From: UBA4644 sp900555855
GTDB lineage: Bacteria > Bacillota > Clostridia > Oscillospirales > Butyricicoccaceae
Length of the DNA: 64,000 nucleotides
Direction of reading: 5' to 3'
Assembly: GCA_052289195.1 (NCBI GenBank)
Contig: DAWAJD010000001.1
Coordinates: 52,214-116,213, forward strand
The notes below the pieces were generated by a model, which saw only the letters and a list, made by a program, of their open reading frames with translations, did not search any database and was not told the DNA's origin. Shown here piece by piece: positions 57,126 through 64,000 of the stretch. The translations under genes and the position numbers were made by a program. Each line of letters begins with the position of its first letter. Position 1 is the first letter of the stretch.

Positions 57126-57608
57126 ATGGCAATTCGGAATATCGTAACGGTGGGCGACGAGATCCTCACCAAAAAATGCCGTCCCGTGACGGACTTCAAC
57201 CAGCGGCTGTTTACCCTGCTGGATGATATGCACGATACCCTCACCGCCGCCCAGGGCGCCGGTCTGGCCGGGCCGCAGGTGGGCGTTTTGCGCCGGCTGG
57301 CGCTGGTGATGGTGGAGGATGAGAGCTTTCTGGAGATCATCAATCCGGAGATCCTTTCCGCCGAGGGCGAGCAGGACGGCGCGGAGGGCTGTCTCAGCGT
57401 GCCGGGCAAGTTTGGCATGGTCAAGCGTCCCATGAAGGTCCGCGTCCGCTATCAGGACCGGGCGGGCCAGTGGCACGAGCGGGAAGCGGAGGGCTTTACC
57501 GCCCGGGCCTTCTGCCATGAGATCGACCATCTGGACGGCCGGCTCTATACCGAGCTGGTCTCGGAATACCTCCCTGCGGCCGGGGAGGAAGAGGAGGCGC
57601 AGGCATGA
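57126..57608 (+). CDS. def: Peptide deformylase
   Basis: 160 aa. The three motifs are intact: GAGLAGPQVGV, EGCLSVPG with the metal Cys, and FCHEIDHLDG with the HExxH pair. It removes the formyl group from nascent proteins. AGGAGG lies 9 bases before the ATG. Overlaps fmt by 4 bases, the classic def-fmt pair of translation initiation. Confidence 0.97.
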   Translation: MAIRNIVTVGDEILTKKCRPVTDFNQRLFTLLDDMHDTLTAAQGAGLAGPQVGVLRRLALVMVEDESFLEIINPEILSAEGEQDGAEGCLSVPGKFGMVKRPMKVRVRYQDRAGQWHEREAEGFTARAFCHEIDHLDGRLYTELVSEYLPAAGEEEEAQA

Positions 57609-58534
57609 GGATCGTCTTTATGGGGACGCCGGAGTTTGCCGTGGCGGCGCTTTCCGCCCTTTACGAGGCGGGGCACACCATCGCCGGCGTCTATACCCGG
57701 ATGGATATGCCAAAAAACCGGGGCATGAAGCTGCAGCCGCCGCCGGTGAAGCAATATGCGCTGGAAAAGGGCCTGCCGGTGTTTCAGCCCAAGGGCCTGC
57801 GCCGCCCCGAGGTCCAGGAGCAGCTGGCGGCGCTGGAGCCGGAGGTCATCGTGGTGGCGGCATATGGCCGCATTTTGCCCCAGCGGGTGTTGGAGATGCC
57901 CAAATACGGCTGCATCAACATCCACGCTTCTTTGCTGCCCGCCTACCGGGGCGCAAGCCCCATCAATGCCTGCATCCTCCACGGAGAGCAGGAGGCCGGC
58001 GTTACCATCATGCAGATGGACGCGGGCATCGACACCGGCGATATGCTGCTGAAATCTGCCACGCGCATCCTGCCGGAGGAATCCTACGGCAGCCTGCATG
58101 ACCGGCTGGCGGCGCTAGGCGGCGAAGCCATCGTTCAGGCGCTGATGCTGCTGGAGCAGGGCCGGCTCCACCCGGAAAAGCAGCCGGAGGAGGGGACCTA
58201 TGCCCCCATGATCCAGACGGAGGACTGCCGCATCACCTTTGAGGGCGGCGCACGGGAGATCTCCTGCGCCATCCGGGCCTACGACCCCCAGCCCGGGGCC
58301 TTCTGCCTGCTGGGGGGCAACAAGATCAAGCTGTTCGGCGGCGCGCTGGAGCAGGCGGAGGGCCGCCACGGAACGCCGGGCGCCATCGTGAAGGTGGACC
58401 GCAGGGGCGTTTTCATCGCCTGCGGCGAGGGCGTGGTCCGGGTCCTGCAGGTGCAGGCCGCCGGGGGCAAACGGATGCCCGCCGACGCGTATTTCCGGGG
58501 CCATCAGGCCCTGCTGGGCGAGGTTTTTTGCTGA
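57605..58534 (+). CDS. fmt: Methionyl-tRNA formyltransferase
   Basis: 309 aa. Start RIVFMGTPEFAVAALSAL, the formyl-folate site NIHASLLPAYRGASPI with catalytic Asn/His, and MQMDAGIDTGDML are diagnostic. The C-terminal OB-like tRNA domain is present. It formylates initiator Met-tRNA. One normal length copy; GGAGGCGCAGGC precedes the ATG within def. Confidence 0.97.
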   Translation: MRIVFMGTPEFAVAALSALYEAGHTIAGVYTRMDMPKNRGMKLQPPPVKQYALEKGLPVFQPKGLRRPEVQEQLAALEPEVIVVAAYGRILPQRVLEMPKYGCINIHASLLPAYRGASPINACILHGEQEAGVTIMQMDAGIDTGDMLLKSATRILPEESYGSLHDRLAALGGEAIVQALMLLEQGRLHPEKQPEEGTYAPMIQTEDCRITFEGGAREISCAIRAYDPQPGAFCLLGGNKIKLFGGALEQAEGRHGTPGAIVKVDRRGVFIACGEGVVRVLQVQAAGGKRMPADAYFRGHQALLGEVFC

Positions 58535-58570
58535 AAAACGCGCTTTTTTCGGAACAAGGGAGGTAATGTT

Positions 58571-59254
58571 ATGGATTGGACTTATCTGGTGTTTGTTTTG
58601 CCCGCCGTGCTGTTTTCCCTCTGGGCCCAGGCCCGGGTGAAGAATACCTTTGCCAGATATTCTCAGCTCCCCGCCCGGATGACCGGCGCGGAAGCGGCGG
58701 AGCTGGTGCTGCGGATGAATCAGGTGAACGGCGTTGGCGTGGAGCCCATTGCCGGCCAGCTCACGGACAATTATGACCCGCGGGATGGGCGCATCCGGCT
58801 CTCCCGGGGCGTTTACGACGCCGCCACCGTCTCCGCGGTGGGCGTTGCCGCCCACGAAGCGGGCCACGCAGCCCAATATGCCGCGGGCTATGGCCCGGTG
58901 AAGCTGCGCATGGCGGTGATCCCCGCCTGCCAGTTCGGCTCCACGCTGTCCTGGCCGCTTCTGATCCTGGGCATAGTACTGGGCAGCCAGCGGCTTTGCT
59001 GGGCGGGGATCCTGCTCTTCGGGCTGGTGGTGCTGTTTCAGCTGATCACGCTGCCGGTGGAGTTCAACGCCTCTGACCGGGCGCTGGCCGCCCTGAGCGA
59101 TTCCGGCTGCTTCGACGAGGCCACGCTGGAGGGCGCGGGAAAGGTCTTGCGGGCGGCGGCCCTCACCTATGTGGCGGCGCTGGCCGTCTCCATGGGGCAG
59201 CTCCTGCGGCTGCTGCTGATCTTTGGCGGCGGCAGCGACCGCCGGCGCAGATGA
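58571..59254 (+). CDS. YugP-family membrane zinc metallopeptidase
   Basis: 227 aa. An N-terminal membrane segment (TYLVFVLPAVLFSLWAQAR), then the soluble HEAGHAAQYA zinc motif near residue 95, and two or three further membrane segments. The order matches the YugP-like peptidases, whose natural substrate is unknown. GGGAGG lies before the ATG. It lies between fmt and rsmB, a conserved place for this gene in Firmicutes, and overlaps rsmB by 4 bases. Confidence 0.92.
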   Translation: MDWTYLVFVLPAVLFSLWAQARVKNTFARYSQLPARMTGAEAAELVLRMNQVNGVGVEPIAGQLTDNYDPRDGRIRLSRGVYDAATVSAVGVAAHEAGHAAQYAAGYGPVKLRMAVIPACQFGSTLSWPLLILGIVLGSQRLCWAGILLFGLVVLFQLITLPVEFNASDRALAALSDSGCFDEATLEGAGKVLRAAALTYVAALAVSMGQLLRLLLIFGGGSDRRRR

Positions 59255-60591
59255 CCGCCCGGGAAACGGCCCTGCGGGCGCTGATCACATTCCGCAGGGA
59301 AGGGGCCTGGCCGGATCTTTATTTGAAAAAAGCCTGCGCCGGGCTTTCGCAGGAGGATGCGGCGCTGGCTGCGGCGCTGACCTACGGCGTCCTGCAGAAC
59401 CGGGCCTATCTGGATTTTCTCATCGGCAGCTTCAGCCGCCGTCCTCCGGAAAAGCTCACGCCGCAGCTGCTGGATGCTCTGCGGCTGGGGGCCTATCAGC
59501 TGGTGTTTTTGAGCCGCATCCCGGCGCGGGCCGCCGTCAGCGAGACGGTGGAGCTGGTGAAGCAGCAGGGGAATCCTGCCGCCGCCGGCTATGCAAACGG
59601 CGTTTTGCGGGCGCTGGCAAGGAGCTTGCCTTGCCTGCCCCAGGTCCCCAGAGAGCCGGCGCTGGAGCGCCTTTCCATCACCTACAGCCACCCCCGCTGG
59701 TTCGTGGGCAAGATGCTCCGGCGGCTGGGAGAGGAGGGCTGCGAGGCGCTTCTGCAGGCGGACAACGCCGCCTTCCCCGTGACGGCCCGGGTCAATACCC
59801 TCAAGACCACCCGGGCGGCCCTGCAGGTCCGGCTGGCGGAGCTGGGGATCGCTTCCAGCCCCCACGCCTTCCTGCCCAACGCCCTTTGCTTTGATACGGT
59901 CAGGGGCGTTTTGCGCAGCGGACTGCTGGAGCAGGGGCTGCTTTACATTCAGGATACCGCCAGCCAGCTCTGCGTGGAGGCGCTGGCCCCCCGTCCGGGG
60001 GAGACGGTCTTTGACCTCTGCGCCGCCCCCGGCGGAAAAGCCCTGCTGGCGGGGCAGAAGATGGAGGACCGGGGCCGGATCCTTGCCATGGATCTTTACC
60101 CTCACAAGGCGGATCTCATCGCGAAAAATGCGGAGACCTACGGCGTCTCCATCCTGCAGGCGGCGGCCGCGGATGCGTCTGTCCCGCGGGAAGCGCTGTC
60201 TGGCCGGGCCGACGGCGTCATCTGCGATGTGCCCTGCTCGGGCATGGGCGTCATCCGGAAAAAGCCCGATGTGCGCTATAAGGACGGCGACAGCATCAAG
60301 GCCCTGCCGCCGCTGCAGCTGGCCATTCTGAAAAACGCCGCCGCGGCCCTGAAGCCCGGCGGAAGGCTGGTCTATTCCACCTGCACCCTGCTGAAGGAAG
60401 AAAACGAAGCCGTTGTGGAGCGGTTTTTGGCGGAGACGCCGGGGGCCTCGCTGGAGCCGTTTTCCCTGCCCGGGCTGGGAGAGATCCCGGAGGGCATGCT
60501 GACGCTCTGGCCCCATATCCACCATACGGACGGCTTTTTTATGGCCAAGATCCGAAAACATCAAGGAAACGAAACGACAAATGGAAGATAA
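59251..60591 (+). CDS. rsmB: 16S rRNA (cytosine-967-C5)-methyltransferase RsmB
   Basis: 446 aa. The N-terminal NusB-like RNA-binding domain (~1-135) is followed by the SAM methyltransferase with FDLCAAPGGKALLAGQ, the DVPCSGMGVIRKKPD catalytic loop and VYSTCTL carrying the second Cys. It methylates C967 of 16S rRNA. Coupled at both ends: ATGA with the peptidase and an 11-base overlap with rlmN. Confidence 0.95.
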   Translation: MTARETALRALITFRREGAWPDLYLKKACAGLSQEDAALAAALTYGVLQNRAYLDFLIGSFSRRPPEKLTPQLLDALRLGAYQLVFLSRIPARAAVSETVELVKQQGNPAAAGYANGVLRALARSLPCLPQVPREPALERLSITYSHPRWFVGKMLRRLGEEGCEALLQADNAAFPVTARVNTLKTTRAALQVRLAELGIASSPHAFLPNALCFDTVRGVLRSGLLEQGLLYIQDTASQLCVEALAPRPGETVFDLCAAPGGKALLAGQKMEDRGRILAMDLYPHKADLIAKNAETYGVSILQAAAADASVPREALSGRADGVICDVPCSGMGVIRKKPDVRYKDGDSIKALPPLQLAILKNAAAALKPGGRLVYSTCTLLKEENEAVVERFLAETPGASLEPFSLPGLGEIPEGMLTLWPHIHHTDGFFMAKIRKHQGNETTNGR

Positions 60592-61624
60592 GATCTGCAT
60601 CAAATCCCTGCTGCCGGAGCAGCTGGCAGACCTGATGAAGCAGCTGGGCCAGCCGGCCTACCGGGCAAAACAGGTCTTTCGCTGGCTCCAGCAGGGCGTC
60701 GGCTCCTTCGACGAGATGAGCGACCTGCCAAAAGCCCTGCGGGAGGCGCTGAAGGAGACCTGCCGGCTGACCCGGCCGGAGATCCTGCGCAAGCAGGTCT
60801 CCGCCCACGACGGAACCATCAAATATCTCTTTGGCCTGGAGGACGGCAACAGCATCGAGACCGTCCTCATGCAGTATGAGCATGGCAACAGCATCTGCGT
60901 CTCCACCCAGGCCGGCTGCAAAATGGGCTGTGTGTTCTGCGCCTCCTTCGACCCGAAGAAAAGCCGGGACCTGCGCCCGGCGGAGATCCTGGATGAGATC
61001 CTCTGGGCCCAGAAGGACAGCGGCCGCCGGGTCTCCAATATCGTCCTCATGGGGACGGGGGAGCCGCTGGACAATTATGAAAATGTCATGACCTTTCTTC
61101 GGCTGGTGAGCCACCCGGAGGGGCTGAACATCGGTATGCGGCATATTTCCCTTTCCACTTGCGGGCTGGTCCCCATGATCCGGCGGCTGGAGGAGGAGAG
61201 GCTGCAGCTGACGCTTTCCGTCTCGCTCCACGCGCCCAACGATGTGCTGCGCTCCCGGCTGATGCCGGTGAACCGCCGCTGGCCGCTGGGGGAGCTGATG
61301 CCCGCCTGCCGGCATTATTTTGAAGCCACCGGCCGGCGGATCTCCTTTGAATATGCCATGATCCGGGATGTAAACGACACGGCCGCCTGCGCCCGCCAGC
61401 TGATCGGGCTGCTGCGGGGCTTCAGCTGCCATGTGAATCTGATCCCGCTGAACCATGTGGAGGGGTCGCCGCTGGTGCCCAGCACCCGGGAAAACCTGCG
61501 GCGGTTTCAAAATGAATTGATACGAAACGGTCTGAACGCCACCGTGCGGCGCAGTCTGGGCGGCGACATCGCCGCTTCCTGCGGCCAGCTGCGGCGGCAG
61601 CACAGCGAGGAGGTGTCTCTGTGA
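60581..61624 (+). CDS. rlmN: 23S rRNA/tRNA adenine-C2 methyltransferase RlmN (radical SAM)
   Basis: 347 aa. The radical-SAM cluster motif CxxxCxxC is at Cys113, Cys117 and Cys120 (AGCKMGCVFC). NIVLMGTGEPLDNYENV and ISLSTCGLVP follow, and the C-terminal catalytic Cys appears in AASCGQL. It methylates A2503 of 23S rRNA and A37 of some tRNAs. Overlaps the prpC start by 4 bases (GTGA). Confidence 0.96.
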   Translation: MEDKICIKSLLPEQLADLMKQLGQPAYRAKQVFRWLQQGVGSFDEMSDLPKALREALKETCRLTRPEILRKQVSAHDGTIKYLFGLEDGNSIETVLMQYEHGNSICVSTQAGCKMGCVFCASFDPKKSRDLRPAEILDEILWAQKDSGRRVSNIVLMGTGEPLDNYENVMTFLRLVSHPEGLNIGMRHISLSTCGLVPMIRRLEEERLQLTLSVSLHAPNDVLRSRLMPVNRRWPLGELMPACRHYFEATGRRISFEYAMIRDVNDTAACARQLIGLLRGFSCHVNLIPLNHVEGSPLVPSTRENLRRFQNELIRNGLNATVRRSLGGDIAASCGQLRRQHSEEVSL

Positions 61625-62343
61625 AGGCCTGGGGCTTAACAGATATCGGAAATGTGAGAGAAGTGAATCAGGATACCTTCCGGATGATCTGCCGGGAGGA
61701 CGCGGATATCGGCGTGTTTTTAGTGTGCGACGGGATGGGCGGCGCAAAGGCGGGGGAAGTCGCCAGCTCCATGGCGGCAGACGCGTTTTTGAAGGAGATC
61801 GGCTCGGCCTGGCAGACGGGCTGTACCCGCGCCATGCTGGAAGACGCCTATTCCAAGGTCAACGACACGCTGTTTGACGCCGCCCGGAACAACCCGGACT
61901 ATTCCGGCATGGGGACCACCATGGTCTCCGCCCTTTGCCGGGGCGGGAAGGTCCTGGTGGGCAATGTGGGCGACAGCCGGGCCTATTTTCTGGACGAGAC
62001 CGGCATGCGCCAGGTGACGGAGGATCATTCGCTGGTGACGGAGCTGGTGAAGCGGGGAGACCTGACGCCTTATCAGGCCAGCCGGCACCCCAGCCGCAGC
62101 GTCATCACCCGGGCCATGGGTGCGGAGGCCACCGTCTGCTGCGATGTGTTTGCAGAGCAGGGAAGGCCCGGGCAGTATCTGCTGCTCTGCAGCGACGGGC
62201 TGATCCGCGAGGTCAGCGATCCGGAGATCTATTACGAAGTATTTCAGGCGGAGCATCCGGAAACGGCCTGCCAGCGCCTGCTGGACCTGGCGAAAAGCCG
62301 GGGAGGACGGGACAACATCACCGTCGTCCTCATCGCGTTTTAA
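61621..62343 (+). CDS. prpC: PP2C-type protein phosphatase (PrpC/Stp)
   Basis: 240 aa from GTG 61621. PP2C motifs in order: REVNQDTFRM, VCDGMGGAKAG, GMGTTMVSAL, NVGDSRAYFL, DHSLVTELVKRGDLTP, LLCSDGL and DNITVVLI; the metal-binding Asp residues are all present. It removes phosphate from targets of the Ser/Thr kinase encoded next, with which it forms the standard control pair. Cytoplasmic. Confidence 0.95.
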   Translation: MKAWGLTDIGNVREVNQDTFRMICREDADIGVFLVCDGMGGAKAGEVASSMAADAFLKEIGSAWQTGCTRAMLEDAYSKVNDTLFDAARNNPDYSGMGTTMVSALCRGGKVLVGNVGDSRAYFLDETGMRQVTEDHSLVTELVKRGDLTPYQASRHPSRSVITRAMGAEATVCCDVFAEQGRPGQYLLLCSDGLIREVSDPEIYYEVFQAEHPETACQRLLDLAKSRGGRDNITVVLIAF

Positions 62344-62355
62344 GGAGGCGACACC

Positions 62356-64000
62356 ATGGATAAATTTATCGGGACCATCCTGGATAACCGTTATGAGCTG
62401 CTGGAGGTCATCGGCGTGGGCGGGACGGCCGTGGTCTACAAGGCCAAGTGCCATCGGCTGAACCGCTATGTGGCCGTGAAGATCCTGAAGGAGGAATATG
62501 CCCAGGACGAGGAGTTCCGCCGGAAGTTCCACGACGAGGCCCAGGCCGTTGCCATGCTGTCCCACCCCAATATCGTCAATGTTTACGATGTTTCCCGCTC
62601 GGGCAGCATCGAATATATCGTCATGGAGCTGATCGACGGCATCACCCTGAAGGAATATCTCAGCCGCCGGGGCCAGCTCTCGCCCAAGGAGGTGACGGTC
62701 TTCGCCACCCAGATCGCCCGGGCGCTGGAGCACGCCCACAGCCACAACATCATCCACCGGGATATCAAGCCCCAGAACATCATGCTCCTGCGGGACGGGA
62801 CGGTGAAGGTGGCCGACTTCGGCATCGCGCATTTTACCAACAACGACAATACCTATTGCAAGGGCGAGGCCATCGGCTCGGTCCATTATGTCTCGCCGGA
62901 GCAGGCCAAGGGCAGCTTTGTGGACAACCGGACGGACCTTTATTCCCTCGGCGTGGTCATGTATGAAATGATCACCGGCCGACTGCCCTTTGAGGGCGAC
63001 ACGCCTGTCTCCATCGCCCTGCAGCATATCAATTCCATCGCCCTGCCGCCTTCGATCTTCGCGGAAAATGTCCCGCCCCAGCTGGAGGAGATCACCATGA
63101 AGGCCATGAACCCCTCCCTTTCCAAGCGCTATACCTCTGCGGCTCAGATCCTGAAGGATCTGGAGGAATTCCAGAATGAGCAGCAGTTCAAGCTGAATAT
63201 CCCCCGGGAGGAGGGCATTGTGGTGCAGGAGGAGCCGCAGGATCTGGACGCCACCCGCAAGCTGAACAACACCGGCGAGGTGGCCGCGCTGATGGAAAAC
63301 GAACGGCGGGAGCCGCCGGAGCGCCGGGAGACCGAGGAGCCCCGGCACGGAGAGGAGGAGGAAGCACCCGTGGAGGAGCAGAAGGAAAAACAGAAAAAGC
63401 ACCGGTCGCCGGTCTCCGCCGCGCTGATCTTCAGCGTCGTCGCCGTTGTGGTCTTCTGCGTGGGGGCCTTCTGCTTCGTGCAGAAGATCCTGGATCCCTT
63501 CGGCGGGACGGATTCCAGCAAGATCAACGCGCCAAACCTGAAGGGCCTTTATTATTCCCAGGTCATCGCCGACCCGCAGTATTCCAATGTGGTCATCGCG
63601 GAGGGAGAATATGTCTATAACGAGACGGTGGACGCGGGCAAGATCATCTCTCAGGAGCCGGAGGCCAACCGGAAGATCGACCCCGGCGCGACCATCACCG
63701 TCACCATCAGCCGGGGCAACCGGACCTTTGCCCTGCCGAATTATGTGAATTCCGACGCCCGTCAGGCCAAGATCGAGCTGGACCGCTTTGGCGTCCAGTG
63801 CGTGGAGGCTGCGCCGGAATATAACGACGAGATTGAAAACGGCTTTGTCATCCGGACGGATCCCGCCGCCGGGACCATGCTCACTGAGGGGGATACCGTT
63901 ACCATCACCGTCAGCCGCGGGCCGGAGTTCGTCATGGTGGATATGCCGAATCTCATGGGCAAATCCCTGAACACGGCGCTGGAGCTGCTGGATGTGGCGG
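62356..64000 (+). CDS. prkC: PASTA-domain Ser/Thr protein kinase PrkC, 3' end outside window
   Basis: 548 codons are visible from ATG 62356 (TAAGGAGG upstream) before the window ends. The kinase domain (~10-270) has the glycine loop VIGVGGTAVVYKA, Lys in VAVKIL, HRDIKPQNIM, DFGIA and the activation segment ending GSVHYVSPEQ. A charged Glu/Arg linker leads to one membrane segment (~354-375, SAALIFSVVAVVVFCVGAF). Two full PASTA domains (~390-525) and the start of a third are outside the membrane and should sense peptidoglycan pieces. Pairs with the PP2C phosphatase 12 bases upstream. Confidence 0.95.
   Translation, partial: MDKFIGTILDNRYELLEVIGVGGTAVVYKAKCHRLNRYVAVKILKEEYAQDEEFRRKFHDEAQAVAMLSHPNIVNVYDVSRSGSIEYIVMELIDGITLKEYLSRRGQLSPKEVTVFATQIARALEHAHSHNIIHRDIKPQNIMLLRDGTVKVADFGIAHFTNNDNTYCKGEAIGSVHYVSPEQAKGSFVDNRTDLYSLGVVMYEMITGRLPFEGDTPVSIALQHINSIALPPSIFAENVPPQLEEITMKAMNPSLSKRYTSAAQILKDLEEFQNEQQFKLNIPREEGIVVQEEPQDLDATRKLNNTGEVAALMENERREPPERRETEEPRHGEEEEAPVEEQKEKQKKHRSPVSAALIFSVVAVVVFCVGAFCFVQKILDPFGGTDSSKINAPNLKGLYYSQVIADPQYSNVVIAEGEYVYNETVDAGKIISQEPEANRKIDPGATITVTISRGNRTFALPNYVNSDARQAKIELDRFGVQCVEAAPEYNDEIENGFVIRTDPAAGTMLTEGDTVTITVSRGPEFVMVDMPNLMGKSLNTALELLDVA

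Noticed and set aside
55494..57530. 678-codon minus-strand frame opposite priA and def
   Set aside because: Both sense genes show every family motif; the antisense frame has none.

Overview
The window reads as the chromosome of a GC-rich member of the Firmicutes, most likely a clostridial gut-type bacterium of the Oscillospiraceae kind. Reasons: strong AGGAGG-type ribosome binding sites, sigma-A-like promoters (TTGACA, 17 bases, TATAAT), a Gram-positive gene set (RemA, CarD, CdaA/CdaR, YitT, PrpC/PrkC) and surface proteins with SLH repeats. Most genes are visibly very GC-rich. Two stretches, about 8.7-10.3 kb and 26.7-28.4 kb, are clearly AT-richer and hold fragments and small accessory genes. 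They bracket a 16-kb block of surface-protein genes. No rRNA, tRNA, CRISPR array or insertion sequence was recognised.

Layout. 1-8.6 kb: an aconitase-family hydratase (5' end outside the window), two 57-bp direct repeats, NADP isocitrate dehydrogenase, a convergent aminotransferase, then a response regulator, a sensor kinase and an HtrA-like protein that has lost its catalytic triad. 8.6-10.3 kb: AT-richer minus-strand genes and remnants (GNAT piece, Nudix hydrolase, GNAT acetyltransferase, methyltransferase 3' fragment). 10.3-26.8 kb: a minus-strand cluster of a TetR-type regulator broken by an in-frame amber codon, a 2493-residue Ig-like protein, a 2232-residue SLH-anchored protein and a subtilisin with three SLH repeats. 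A self-palindromic operator candidate sits at the regulator's own promoter. 26.8-28.4 kb: a zinc-ribbon/DUF2007 protein, a membrane metalloprotease of the DUF3267 kind, and remnant sequence.

28.4-64 kb is mostly conserved chromosome: YchF, a TPR protein, a minus-strand group (asnS, type II pantothenate kinase, aminotransferase, TSCPD protein), a chorismate mutase fused to a degenerate prephenate-dehydratase/ACT-like part, a secreted SLH/ricin-like/M60-like zinc peptidase, a MATE transporter, a DEAD-box helicase, then lspA-rluD-like-HAD-yitT-arsC-like, yebC, carD-like, ispD-ispF, a DUF3343/cysteine-desulfurase pair, the c-di-AMP pair cdaA-cdaR with a FAD protein, and the long run yicC-remA-gmk-rpoZ-priA-def-fmt-(Zn peptidase)-rsmB-rlmN-prpC-prkC, which leaves the window inside prkC. 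Many neighbours overlap by 4 bases (ATGA or GTGA), pointing to translational coupling.

The most distinctive content is the surface-protein cluster with its damaged regulator, the pseudo-HtrA, the degenerate P-protein-like gene and the M60-like surface peptidase.
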